Assembly (NCBI GenBank): GCA_000697355.1
Contig: JNEN01000834.1
Coordinates: forward strand, 124,001 to 188,000
Direction of reading: 5' to 3'
Length of the DNA stretch: 64,000 bases
Source of the DNA: Syncephalastrum monosporum B8922
Taxonomy: Eukaryota; Mucoromycota; Mucoromycetes; Mucorales; Syncephalastraceae
In this document: piece by piece, positions 9,471 to 21,267 of the stretch
Layout of the letters: every line of letters begins with the position of its first letter
Numbering within the stretch: the stretch's first letter is position 1
Position numbers and translations under genes: made by a program
Notes under the pieces: generated by a model
Told to the model about the DNA's origin: nothing
The model's database searches: none
The model's input: only the letters and a program-made list of their open reading frames with translations

Positions 9471-11585
9471 TTATCCCAGGGGATGTCGGTGGGCAGACAG
9501 CTCGTCTGGGACGGGAATGATCACTTGTTCCTGGTTGTGCTCACTTGAATGATCGTGAGGGCCGACTTCGATCACGATTGTGCATAGGCCTTGCCAGATT
9601 TGCGATAGACGGACGAGGAAGCCATAGTAACTGAGCAGGTTGAGACCATCGACAGATGGCGATATCATGCCAATGCGGATGGCTTGCGAAAGCTCGCTTT
9701 GGACCTGTAGATTGCCATCGGAGACACGCTGTCGGAGGTCATTCCAGTCGGCTTGCTGGCTCATCCGCTGCTTAGTATTGCTCAACATATCCGCCAGCTG
9801 CCGCATGATGGTCAGGCCTTGCTCAAAGTTCTCCAACGTTGCGCGGGTCGGAACGCATCGATCATGTGCGGTATCATCCTTCTTGTGGATTTGCGATGAA
9901 CGTACGAGCGGAAGCAAGAGGCGAAAAGACACGACAGGCCAAATAATGCTTTTGGTAGCACCGATAGCCCTGCCGTACTCCTTAGTGCGCCGCAGGTCTT
10001 TCCGTGTGCGGGCGCGACCACCGCCGCACAGAAAATGAAGCGGAGCTTGGAGGTAATATTCTTTGGAAACCGTGCGCAGCCGGGTTGCTTCCGTTTGGAG
10101 TTTGGCAAGGATGTCGAACGCCTTGTCACACACCTCGTTGATGAGCTCGTGGTTCCAGATTTCAATTTCTTGATTGAGGCCCATTTCCATATTTGACATT
10201 CCGCGCGTTATCGAATGCACAGTCCGCTGATCAGCATCGTTGTCGTTATCGTCTTGAATATTGGACTGGATCCTGCTTTCCGTCAACCTTTGCTTCTGGC
10301 GCTCAATGCTCTTGCGCAGCGATTCGGGCATATCGCTGGCCTCCAGGTTAAGGCAATAGACCGCAGTGCGTTCGTATAAATCTGCCGCTTCCGCGAGCGC
10401 CTTTCCGAGATTCTTGCGCATCGTTGTACGAGCTTTTAGCGGGAAGATACACAAGGACACGAACCTGCATGAATTTTTCGTTTCAGTCGTTAGACTTGTT
10501 TAAGTTTCTATCAATGTAAACTTACATGCAGATTACGATACCGATCAACACATCGCACACACGCCAGAGACCAAGCTCAGCGCTGGCGGATAATCGGTCA
10601 TGGATAAGATCGGGATAGCCTGATAACAAGATTACCACCGTCGTCAGTAAGCCCTAGACAAGTCAAGAGAACAGCTACATTAGTATTCTTGTCAACACCG
10701 GTGCGATAAGAAACATACAATACCGCCTGCCATGGTGTAGTCAGGATGCAGCTTGAGCTTGGCGATAAAGAAGACTTGAATGAACATGAGGACGCAAAGA
10801 AGCACAAGTGCAGGCCAGTCCCATACTGGAAAGATGGCTCGGGTCACTGTCATATTCACAATCGACCATGCACCGCCAATGACGGAGCCAAGAAATCTTT
10901 GGATACTAAGCGACAGAAAACTACCAATGGTGCTATCAAGAATAGTAACGACAGTGACACCTACACAACAAAGATAAGAACGCTGTTCTAAAATAGCCAG
11001 ACTACTAAGGGTTAGCGCGCTTACCGATCCAGAAAGTATTTGGCGCATAGTTAGCGACGGGTTCGAACACAACAAACATGGTGGCGATGAGGAAGGCAAT
11101 ACCCATTTGAAGGGAAAACCTGTTGTTGTTGCTCTCTAACTGTGATTGAATCCAACTGATGGATTTTCTCCAACCGCTCTTTAATCGGCTCGTGCACGCC
11201 GGCTTGGTGGCATCAGAGTTGCTGTGGTCGTCTTCAACGTGAATAGTAGGCGACGGTGACGGTCGCCGAGAAGTACTTGCGCCGTAATTTTCACGTTTCT
11301 GATGAGTAGGTAGAGACATAGCAAAGGGTATCGAGTCTTTAGCAATGAAAAAGAATCAGAAAAAAAAAAGGTATTTAATATCGAACTAGAAATCGATGAC
11401 AGGTGAACAGCTTTACCGTGCCAAGCAAATTAAGTAGAGATGTACTAACCTTTCCCCTTTTTATGTGACAAGTCTTCCTGGTCTTCTTGGTTGGCGATCG
11501 GTGACTCGTCATTCAGTAAGGTTGGTGTTACGCTCTGGGCCATAGAGAACCGGGTATTTCTTGTTTCTTTATCATCCTCGAGCAT
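9471..11585 (-). CDS. FUSC / BRE4-like multi-pass membrane protein
   Basis: Membrane protein of the FUSC-like superfamily (fusaric acid resistance, fungal BRE4, plant ALMT-type layout). About 60 polar N-terminal residues (start MLEDDKETRN) are followed by a first set of helices (IAFLIATMFVVF, ILDSTIGSFLSLSI, LGSVIGGAWSIV, ALVLLCVLMFIQVFF, GLLTTVVILLSGYPD). Then comes WRVCDVLIGIVICM and the signature-like FPLKARTTMRKNLGKAL, which opens the long cytosolic region ending SAHRHPLG. The first exon joins at GGGGAAAG/GTTAGT (11453) to the exon coding MSLPTHQKR. About 640 residues are predicted. Relatives are linked to brefeldin A sensitivity and organic-acid transport; the substrate is unknown. An upstream non-coding or additional exon cannot be excluded. 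Confidence 0.65.
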
Positions 11586-13368
11586 AGCTGAGACGTGAAT
11601 ATATTATATGTTAAGTTATGGGAATGATTGGGTAGAATGGGCCTCTGGCAAGATATGGAAGACGGAAGAAACCGTAGTAAAAAGATTTCTTTTTATACAT
11701 GTCTCATTTTTATTTTTTCTTTTAGTTTCAAAAAGGAAAAAGATCTGTTGTATGTACATATTTTTGACAGATTGTCCGGTGGTGCCCGTTCAAACCTAAT
11801 GATGGTCACTGGTCTACGCGCATGTACAGTATGCCCCCCAGACGATGTACCCCATAGTCGCATCGATTTTAGTAATGAAATGATGATGATGACGATGGTA
11901 GAAGAGCTGCAGGATGAACTCATTTATCACCCTGGTCAGGACTCATGTGAAGAGTCGAAAATAAGTGCGTTAGCATAAAGCGGATTTCACCATTCGGGTC
12001 ACACAACCAATACTCACCCTGAGCGATGTTTCCATCTGAAAAAATTTCGGCACTTTCCCTTCTTGAGCGTCAGCACATTGACAGATCAGACATGCAAAAG
12101 GAGCGCACGTGTGGCCCGCACCGAAAAAAAAAGAGTCCGCTCATCTGTGCATGCTCCTGTTATCGCCAATTCTTATCGTTTATGCATCAGAGCAAGTCTA
12201 GAAATCATGGAAACCTTGCCCAAAGGTACGGCAATATGCGCTGCTGCTATTTCTCATAAACTCAGTGTATTAATATCATATTATGTTTGCATTATTTTAT
12301 TACTGCTTTCTTTTTTTTAAAATTGGTGTCGCTTGCCTTCGGCATAAAGCAGCTAAATGCTTTATGCTGCCTATTAATATCCGCTTCCTGCCTACGCTCG
12401 CCCAATGTGGCACCACACAAGACTCCGAGCAGAAAGTTGTACTAAATGAGAAAGGTTGTGCATGAATCTCGGCAATGTATTTTTCATTAGACTTGTGCCT
12501 TCAAATTGGATCATAACGACATATGGCCCTATCTTTGATCAGAAAAAGAAGAAGCGTCCCAATGAAGCTAAACCTTCTTTTTCTGGAAAGTCGATGTAAA
12601 CAGATCCTCCACCTTTCTCATCTGATCCTTTCTCCTCTGATCGTCGGTTCCAAGGCATTTGTAGACGTACATGTGCAGAATTAAGCTTATTTTATATATT
12701 CCGCTTATACACAAAGATGAGGCGGGTAAGCAAGGATGATCACATCAATGAAGTAATCTGCTGTAAGAGGCGCATTTGTTCGAAGTTTATCTCCTGAAGA
12801 CACCAGAAATGACGAAAAGAGACTTCATTATGTTCGCGGGTGATCGTCCTCCTGCTGTCACGGGAGCCGAAGGAAAAGAGGGTCCACGGACCAAAAAATA
12901 TGAACTTTATGCCTGATGACATCCTTCTATGGTCATCCGGCTGATGTTTAGTCTACCGGCCCCATGCAACTGCCTCTGGACGTTCAAGGTGCGACAGATA
13001 TTTTATTTTACCATTTATCTTCTTTTTTTTTCTGTATTTGCAACTGATTTAGCCGTCTTTTGTGTCCCCTACGATTTACAATACTGAGCGCTGCAAACTG
13101 AAAATCCCACATACTCTTCAATTTGTACTGCTGGTACTGGCATGATGTGACATTAACGGAGCCCCTAATAGGTAAAAAAAAATTGGCGTTTGCTGGTTTC
13201 CTGACATAGACAGATATATATATTGTATTAAAAGAGTTGGTGATGGCGTTAAGTACTTATGAACAGAAAAGAGACAAGGAGCAATGACGTGTGTGTAGGT
13301 GTGTGTGAGGGAAGGAAGGGGAAGAAGGGGATGAAGATGTGTGATAAGGTCGGTAGGCTTCAAATAGT
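11586..13368. other. Intergenic, 1.8 kb
   Basis: Between the FUSC-like gene start and the RNase H-like gene end. It is AT-rich with scattered short frames. The only item of note is a short charged frame at 12568-12672 on the minus strand, listed separately. Confidence 0.6.
12568..12672 (-). CDS. Candidate 34-residue small protein (weak)
   Basis: A minus-strand ATG at 12672 opens 34 codons of charged sequence, beginning MYVYKCLG and ending TFQKKKV before a TAG. A TATA-like TATATAAAATAAG lies ~25 nt upstream on the same strand. A second frame over the same bases (ATG about 15 nt downstream, product starting MPWNRRSEEK) is also open for 39 codons. No family is recognised and chance is quite possible. 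Confidence 0.2.
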   Translation of the reverse strand: MYVYKCLGTDDQRRKDQMRKVEDLFTSTFQKKKV

Positions 13369-14623
13369 CTAGCGACGGCGACTGAAGGGCGCTTTCAGGA
13401 TATCCAAAAGATTACGGAGGTTGACTGTGCGCGTCCAGGACGTGTTTGTTGTGGCATCTGCAGCGGGTGCTGCAGCTTCCTGCGTTTCGTCCTTTACCGC
13501 TGCAGGAGCAGCGTCACTGCTTCCGACTTCCAGGTCTTTGACCTCACTCTCCTTAGTATCCTCCATCATAGGGTCCTCTTCCTTTGCTACATCCTTTGCT
13601 TCTATGTCCTTTGTCTCATGTGCATTTGGCTGGTTGTTGGCTGCGGCCAATTCGTAGGCCTGCTGTAGCAACTCGTTCTGCTCCGCTTCTGGCTGCATCT
13701 GCTGGCCGAAACGGTATAAGCATGAGTAAAATATAAAGTCACGACAAACACGCACATACAACACCAGTGTTGAAACAGGTGCTGTGCTTTATATGAGGGA
13801 TTGAAACTTACAACAACGACGGTGCCTTTCCGTTCTTTCATTCTCAGTTGAAGTTTCTTTTGAAAATCGCTTTCAGAGTTTTGTGCTGCGTCGTCGTTGG
13901 CATCTGAGTTTGTGTAGATCGTCATTGTGTTGGTCTCGTCCTCGCAAATATCCATAGCACGAATAGTGGCCTAGAAAGGTTATATGAGTACACAGAGAAG
14001 CAGGCAAAACATAGTGCCATGTAAGTGATGTTTACCCAGGCGACAGCATCCTTGTCTGAACGGATGCTTTCCTCGTCAACCAATCCATCCCAATTACGCT
14101 GGTCATCCTTGCCAAACACGATACCGATAGCCCAGGATTTTTCAGAAACCTGCACAGTTTGGATGTATACCGAAAGTGCTGCTGCCTCACTCGTCTTGGC
14201 ATCGTCTGCCTTGGGTGCCTCAGTGGTTTCTGCTGCCTAAGTATCGAGCGTTTGATGAGCATTTCTTAAACGGTGGTGCTTCGTTTTCTCTCTATTCCTT
14301 GTGTGCCTCTCCTTTTCTCTCACCTTCTCAATGGGAGTCGTGGGTGCGGCCGAAACTGGCTTCTGGTTCACATTTTTCGCAGCTCTTGGTGCATTTCGTT
14401 TGGCTTTGACGTCTGTAAGGGCAAAGGTTCAGTGTAAAAAAGAAGGAAAAAAAAGTGAGGTGGTACATGCACACAGACCTTTGGGCTTTTTGGTAGCCCG
14501 AAGTGAGTCTTGGTCCTCGTTCTCGCGATCGTTCCCAATAGTAGAAGAGTCCTCAGAGCTGAAAGACTGCTGGTTCAGCGTCTCGTCAAGTCTCTTTCGC
14601 TTGCTGGTTCTCAAAGGGGCCAT
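13369..14623 (-). CDS. Nuclear protein with catalytically dead RNase H-like domain
   Basis: Five-exon model of ~310 residues. The N-terminus (MAPLRTSKRKR, later ATKKPK and KAKRNAPRAAK) is basic and NLS-like. Residues ~98-225 follow the RNase H1 order closely: strand LSVYIQTV, then AIGIVFGKDDQRNW (RNase H1 has G-V-F-F-G-x-x-D-P-R-N-V), helix SDKDAVAWATIRAMDI at the place of T-N-N-R-A-E-L, strand MTIYTNSD at IYTDS, and QNELLQQAYELA at GNExADxLA. At each of the four catalytic acid positions another residue stands: Q in VYIQ, V in DAVAW, N in YTNS, Q in ELLQQ. The C-terminus is acidic/Ala-rich and ends APFSRRR. The fold assignment rests on motif order and is moderately sure; a nucleic-acid-binding or scaffold role is inference. 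Confidence 0.6.
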
Positions 14624-16196
14624 TTGGGGGGAAGAAGCAAAGTGTAAGAAAAAGGAAGAAGGAAAAAACGTTTTTTTTTGCGCGCGCGCACGCGGCGGTT
14701 GCAATTTTGACGTTCGGTGTGTTTATTGGCTGCCCTGAATCGAAGCAAAAAGGCCGTGGCAAATGACCTCGTCGCATCGTATCACAAAGCGCGACTTTTT
14801 GGGGTTTAATCAAGTCCGAAGACGTTTCCTTTTCCTTTTGTGCGTGGCTCTGCGCCTCGCTGTCTATTGTTTATATGAAATAAATAAAAAACAGGTGTAG
14901 TCCATTAGCAACCGCTGTTTCGTGGGCCCTCATTTTCTTGTGTCCTGGGAGTAGGAAACGAAGCAAACCTTCATAATTTGTGTTTCAAGGAGAAAAAAAA
15001 GCCAGGAGGCACGGGAGAGACACCGCACCCCATGATATTTTCTGGACGGTACAAAGAGACCCCGAATACTGTAAACGGAAGACGATTCAGCTGCTTATTA
15101 CATTAGCACCGTTACCCTCTAAACACAAAGGGAGCAGACATGTCAGTTTCCATCTTGACTTTCATCTCATTAGGCCCCATCATGTCGAAAATAGATCAGA
15201 AGGCGCTAAAACTTTCTTCTTCCATTTACGCGTCCACTTTGTACCGCGCTTTGTCCCGCAGTGCACACATGTATGTACCTCCTGCGAAAATAAAGTAGCA
15301 AGTAATGGAAGGGTGGAAAGCATTGACAATTCAGTGGCGCGTTTTTCTGGGTTAGTACCATCATACTATGTCAATGATACTCTCTGCATCTGTCAGTCAG
15401 TCAGTCATAGTATGTCATTTGTTCTCGGGCCGACATAAAACCATGCAGTACCATGTACTGCTAGAGATATCAAGAGAGCTTCCGCTCGCGTTATTGCAGC
15501 CGATAAGTCGAGGTACTGCAGAATAAACCTACTATCCGTTTGAGGACGTTCCAGTATTGTTTTCGAGGCTAATTCCGCGCATGTGTCCATATGTAGTTTG
15601 AATGGACATACCCGTCAGAACGCTTCTGATATCAGGAATGTGTCCCCATGGGCTTCCCGGAGAACAGCAGACAAGTGGGAAAGCGAGAAAGAGATATCAT
15701 TTCGCGCTACTGTATTTGATGAATTTGGACGTATTCCCTGAGTTCCAGACCCATGACCATCAGCCAAGATTTCAGCGCTTGTAACCGTCGAGTACACACT
15801 CGCGTGTGATGCGTATCACTTGTACAGTGTGTAGTATCAGTGGATCAGCTATACATATCATAACTCAAGTATATCTGCTGAGGGTATTTTCTTAAATACC
15901 CGTGACACCAAACGAGAGTATTACAACGACTTGGGCAACTATCTCACGTAACAACATTAAGTATCACTAATTTATATATTCACTTGCATTAGGGATGGCC
16001 ATCCTCAGCTCTTTCGCTATTATTATATTATAGCAAGGTTTATTACCAGCCGTTTGGGATAGTATCTAGATCTGTTATGCCTTCGACAGACTGCCAGGTG
16101 GTTTTGTGGCAATCTTTTGTTCCATAAAGTATTAATGCACTACTATCTTCATGAAAGTAACTCTGGTAATCAGGCCAGGAAAGACGAAGCTCAACC

Positions 16197-16333
16197 ATTG
16201 GCCTTGAAGCAGAATAACTGGAAAATTGACCGCCAATGGGCAGAAGCCTTCAGAAGCGCAGTTTGCTTACTGTATAAAACGAAGCAGCCAATGAGAAGCG
16301 TGGTGACAAAACACAGAAGCGCCGCGTTATTGG
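16197..16333 (+). promoter_or_regulatory. Cluster of four CCAAT boxes upstream of CCP1
   Basis: CCAAT pentamers occur at 16197-16201 (as ATTGG), 16233-16237, 16288-16292 and 16329-16333 (as ATTGG). The CCAAT-binding (HAP/NF-Y) complex is a known activator of respiratory genes in fungi, so control of the peroxidase by it is a reasonable inference. Confidence 0.55.
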
Positions 16334-16409
16334 CCGCAGCATCTGTTTAAAGGACCGCGGGCCACACGCATGAGAGCATGCAGAAGGTGAATAAGCACAG
16401 AGCTCATGG

Positions 16410-16417
16410 TATAAATA
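16410..16417 (+). promoter_or_regulatory. TATA box of CCP1
   Basis: TATAAATA, 73 bp before the ATG at 16490, followed by a C/T-rich initiator-like stretch. Confidence 0.6.
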
Positions 16418-16489
16418 CAGATTGATCTGGTCCATTTTCGGCTTCTTTTTCCCATACACAACTCCCCACTCTTCTCAAAGCAAGAAAAG

Positions 16490-17965
16490 ATGGTTCTGTC
16501 CTCGCTGCGTCCCGTTGCTACTCGTCACTTGCCACGTGCCGTGGCCCTGTCCACACGCACCACCGTTCGTACGCCCGCTGCCTTTGCTCAAGCTCGTCGT
16601 GGTTTCGCGACCGAGGCGCCCAAGAAATCTGGCAACAACGGCCTCCTGTTTCTTGGTACGCAAGGATTTACAAAGTAGATTTTTGGATGAGGAAAGGAGA
16701 AGTTAACGGGTTTGTAAATGCAGGTCTTGCTGCTCTGGGCGGTGCTGGTGGTTACTACTATCACAACTCGAACCAGTCTGTGAAGAAGGCTGAGGCCGTC
16801 CAGGCGAAAACCAAGTCAGTAGACTATAACCAGGTGTACAAAGAGATTGCCGAGCTTTTGGAGGAGAATCCTGAGTAAGCACATGAAAATTTACGGCAGC
16901 CCATGGGAATTATCTCTGACCGTGGTGAAATTTTAGCTACGACGACGGTTCGTACGGCCCTGTTCTCGTTCGTCTCGCATGGCACGCGTCTGGCACATAC
17001 GACAAAGATACCAAGACTGGCGGCAGTAATGGCGCCACTATGCGTATGTGTCATTTTTTCCTTCCGTGCTCGACCTGCCTATAATCAAACCGCGCAATGG
17101 GACTGACACGTTCCCTCTTTTCATGATAGGATTCGAACCCGAGGCTGCCCACGGTGCCAACAATGGCTTGAAAATCGCTCGCGATATCCTTGAAAAGATT
17201 CACGCCAAGCACCCTGAAATTAGTTACGGTGACCTTTGGACTTTGGCGGGTGTGTGTGCCATTCAGGAATTGGTGAGAAGAAAAAAGAATAACGGATTTG
17301 CCCGAGTATCGTTCCAGTAGTGTGTAACCATCCACAAATGTGTTATTATAGGGTGGCCCCAAGATTCCCTGGAGACCTGGCCGACAGGATGCCCTGACAG
17401 CTGAGCACTGCACACCTGATGGCCGTCTGCCTGACGCGACCAAGAAGGAGGACCACGTCCGTGATATCTTCTACCGCATGGTATGTATGCTGCACAGTGA
17501 TTCTTACACTGTTACACGAGTGCCGGTGATTTCCCGGGGCCAGAGTGAAGCTAAAATAGCATCCGGTAGGGCTTTGATGACCAAGAAATCGTTGCGCTGG
17601 CTGGTGCCCACGCGCTTGGCCGCTGCCATCCCGACCGCAGCGGTTTCGACGGCCCTTGGCAGGAGGCCCCCACGATGTTCTCGAACGAGTATTTCAAGGC
17701 CCTGTCTGAGCGCACCTGGATCAAGAAGAAGTTGCCCAATGGTGGCTGGCAATATGTTGACAAGAACAACGACGCGGTTATGATGCTTCCCATTGAGCTG
17801 GACATGTGGAACGACAAATCGTTCCGTAAGTATATTCAGCTGTATGCCAAGGATCAGGACAAGTTCTACGAGGACTTTACCAAGGCGTTCAAGAAGCTCA
17901 TTGAGCTGGGTGTTCCCTTCAAGGGTGACGAGAAGGAGTACGTTTTCGAGCCTATCAACCAATAA
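16490..17965 (+). CDS. CCP1: Cytochrome c peroxidase, mitochondrial
   Basis: Class I haem peroxidase that reduces H2O2 with electrons from cytochrome c in the intermembrane space. Six exons (16490-16655, 16724-16874, 16937-17043, 17130-17272, 17352-17480, 17570-17965) give 363 residues, against 361 in yeast. The N-terminus is a mitochondrial presequence ([19 protein letters not shown]) followed by a hydrophobic Gly/Ala stretch ([12 protein letters not shown]). Distal site: [11 protein letters not shown] with the catalytic Arg, Trp and His. Proximal site: [11 protein letters not shown] holds the haem-ligand His, and the radical Trp is in SGFDGPW. The residue equivalent to yeast Asp235 (LPTDY) is Glu here (LPIEL), which is unusual. 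The promoter has CCAAT boxes and TATA. Confidence 0.95.
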
Positions 17966-18501
17966 AGTGACATGGCTATGTTTTTGTTTTCGCTCAGAAT
18001 GGAAATAAGGAAACAATCTTCGTTTGGGGAGCGGTTCCTTGTTTCGTCTACTCGTTACATATGTCGTGTTTCCATGGAAATAAGGACGGGTGAGACAAAC
18101 ATGCTTGCACAGACCCTGAAGAAGTACGTCGTGTAAACTACTGCATACTTTACGCACTGAGAACGTCTTTGCGTCTCAATAGTGCTGCATTTTGATTGTA
18201 TACATATCCATGGCAATAGCGGAGAATTTTCGGACAGTGTGGAGTTGAGTCATGCACGTAGAGTGGCGGTTGGCATGAAAGAAGGTTCAAAAGCTCTTGA
18301 CGAACGTGTTCCCCTCTTTTCTTCCTGCTCTTTCTACTCTGCTTGACAAGCCTGTCTTGGTACGAACGCGACACAAAAGCTCTCCCATTCTCTGGTACGA
18401 ATCCACGTCCTACTCTGTGACACACGCTCCTCTCCTGTTGTGCCTGGTCGCCTTACACAAACTACATCGATTTCCAACTTATTCAGGAACCTTCTTTCAC
18501 A
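17966..18501. other. Intergenic, peroxidase 3' end and alpha-actinin promoter
   Basis: Tandem genes on the same strand. The right part (18300-18500) is C/T-rich and is probably the alpha-actinin leader. No other gene is seen. Confidence 0.6.
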
Positions 18502-21138
18502 ATGGACACCACATGGCTTACCATTCAACAAAAAAGTAGGCTTTTGACAGCAATACTTATTATTTTCCTACTCATGGACGCTTTTACATTCTCTTTATGC
18601 AGCATTTACAAAATGGTGAGATAAACGAGGTCGCGTCGTGTAGACACGCGTTTAAACAAGCAATGACAGGGTCAACAACAAGTTGGACATTGGGCACGTA
18701 CCCAACATTAAGGACCTCAAAACCGATCTGTCCAGTGGCGTCCGGCTCATTCAGCTCTTGGTAATTAGACAACGACCACAGCTGCATAACCTAAAGAGGT
18801 AATTGTTTTTAGGAAATTATCGGCAATGCTTCTCTGGGCCGTTACAGCACCAATCCACGTATGCGTATTCAATGCGTTGAAAATGTCAATATGGCCTTGG
18901 AGTTCGTCAAGCAGCGCGGTGTGCCACTGACAAACATTGGCGCAGAAGGTTAGTACAGCTGCTTGCTTGATGCTTGCTAACATGCCCCCCCTTTCTTTCT
19001 CTTAGACATTGTTGACAAAAATCTCAAGTTAGTATTGGGAATGCTTTGGATGATCATTTCCCGGTTCGCTATTGGTGATATTAAGTATGTGCAGAGTGAA
19101 AAGGCTTCGAGTAATGCTAACCTTATATACTAGTCAGGATGGCAAGAATCCAAAAGAGGGTCTGTTATTGTGGTGTCAAAGGAAGACTGCACCGTACAAG
19201 CAGGTCAACGTAGTCGATTTTACCTCCAGCTGGCAGGACGGTCTCGCATTGTAAGTATATCTAAAGGAAATGCTAAAGCATATAAATCTATGTATTTACT
19301 CATGGGATCCCTATTAGCTGTGCCTTGATCCATCGCCATCGTCCTGACCTGCTAGATTTTGATTCTCTTGATTTTGTAAGTTGATAGGTCTATGTATTCC
19401 GGGTTCAATGGCTCATGTATACAATACAGAACAACCGTCATCAAAACACAGCTCTCGCTTTTGAAGTAGCTGAGCGTCATTTGGGCATTCCGGTAAACCA
19501 AGAATCCCTCATACGTCGACAATATTCTAAATTTTGTTTCATGTCTTCAGAAACTACTCGATGTGGAAGATGTTTGTGATATTTCAAAACCGGACGAACG
19601 CTCCATCATGACCTATGTTGCCGAGTACTTTCACGCTTTCTCTTCATTAGGTAGAGTGTATTGAAATATTTGTTTATACAACGCTCACTGGTGATTTTAT
19701 CTTTGCAGACAAGGTGGAGACAGCCGGTCGACGTGTGGCCAAATTTGCCGACGTATTGAACTCCATATGGCAAATGCAAAATGATTATGAAGAACGTGTT
19801 ACTGCAGTACGTTGAAAGCTGAGTAGCATTTAGGACCTTTATACTCACATGCGCCTCAACAGCTTATCAGTGCCGTGGAAGGGGTTCAGCGGGCGTGGCA
19901 ACTGATGGATCTAACGGATTCGTATACGGAAGCCAAGCAAAAAGGAAAGGAGTTTGCAACGTACAAAAGCACACAAAAGCGTGAATGGGTTTCGGAAAAG
20001 CGTGACCTCGGAACCTTGCTGGGCAACATTCAGACCAAGCTTAAGACTTACAATCTCAAGCCATACTATCCGCCAGAGCACCTAACTCTTCAGGTATTTT
20101 GTAGATTGTTGCCTGTAGAGCATAATACTAATATTTTACAGAGTTTGGATAATGTGTGGTATGACCTTCTTCAAGACGAAGCCACGTACCATCGCAAAAT
20201 CAACAGCAAAATAAGAGAGTAAGTGTACCCTATGACGGAAATGTGAACTAATAACCAACTTGATTTAGAATCAAAGAGAATCTTCGCAAAGCCTATGCTA
20301 AAGCAGCCAATGACTTCCAGAGACAACTGGATGCAACTTCAACAGAGTTATCCTCACTCGATGGAGACCTAGATGTAAGCGTACAGATATCAAGTTATTG
20401 TTTTTACGACTAATAACTGGTTTGTTTCCAGCATCAATTGAACAAAGTGCGAGACCTCCTGAAAAAGATCAAGCCCTTCCAAAACACTCTCAAAAAGATC
20501 GAGGACCTAGATCAAGAATGCCTCGATGCCAATACAGAGGAAAACGATTATACCGTGTACTCGGTGGAAGACCTGACTTTTGAGCTTGGTCTTGTAGAAC
20601 AAGCGATTCGGAAGAAGAGCGCATTTATACAAAATCAGGTAATACCGTGAACAAACGCCAAGTTCTCGAGTGGTGGTTAAGCAAATACGTTTTTTTCGCC
20701 ATACAGATTGTATCTCGCAATATGACGAATCTGACCCCGGCTCAGTTGGAAGAATTTGAGCACGCTTTTCGACATTTTGCCACTGAGCACAGCAACACAC
20801 TTTCGATTGAAGGCTTCGTCGCTGCCATGGCCAGTCTGGGCTTGTTCTTCCATGAAGAAGAAATTGAAGCTATCTTTGCTAAAGTTACAGGGCGCCGCGA
20901 AGAGGCCACCTTCGAACAATTTATTCGATTTATGGTATCCATCACGGAAGACAAGTCCACTCCTGAGCAACTGCAAGATGCATTCTGGACCATAGCCGGG
21001 GAGAAGCCATACGTCACCGAATTAGACCTTAAGATGTGCATGGTGCCTGAGCCTGCAATCCAGTACCTTATGCGTGATATGCCAGCCAGTGCAAACGGGT
21101 TCGATTATGACCGTTATGTGCAGCAAATGTTTAGATGA
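18502..21138 (+). CDS. Alpha-actinin (actin cross-linker)
   Basis: Actin-bundling protein of contractile rings and patches. A 34-nt first coding exon ([11 protein letters not shown]) splices to TFTKWVNNKL, the start of the first calponin-homology domain (ISR..., [16 protein letters not shown]). The second CH domain begins near [10 protein letters not shown] and shows [23 protein letters not shown] short rod of about two spectrin-like helical repeats follows (residues ~260-500), as in fungal rather than animal alpha-actinin. The C-terminus holds an EF-hand pair and the EFh-Ca-insensitive region ending [10 protein letters not shown]. The EF loops lack the Asp/Glu pattern needed to bind Ca2+, for example around [12 protein letters not shown]. 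At least ten introns are implied; individual exon edges are approximate. Confidence 0.9.
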
Positions 21139-21267
21139 AGCGAAAAGAATAAAAAATCGTAATAAAAAATTAGAAATAAGATACGCTTTACATGTGAGCA
21201 TACGACAATAAATTTGAAATGGCTTCATCACCACATACAAATAATATATAAATATATATTTTTATGC

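Larger units (their letters stand above)
14624..16489. other. Intergenic, 1.9 kb, including the CCP1 promoter
   Basis: No convincing gene is seen. The right 300 bp form the cytochrome c peroxidase promoter, with four CCAAT boxes and a TATA box. The left part holds a purine-rich poly-A stretch (14630-14690) next to the RNase H-like gene start. Confidence 0.6.

Noticed and set aside
14980..15438. Plus-strand frame of 152 codons in the spacer before the peroxidase gene
   Set aside because: No coding character, no splice or promoter support, mixed hydrophobic and His/Cys composition typical of chance frames.
17131..17145. GATTCGAACCC, tRNA T-arm-like
   Set aside because: It is inside a coding exon of cytochrome c peroxidase (Arg-Phe-Glu-Pro) with no tRNA arms around it.
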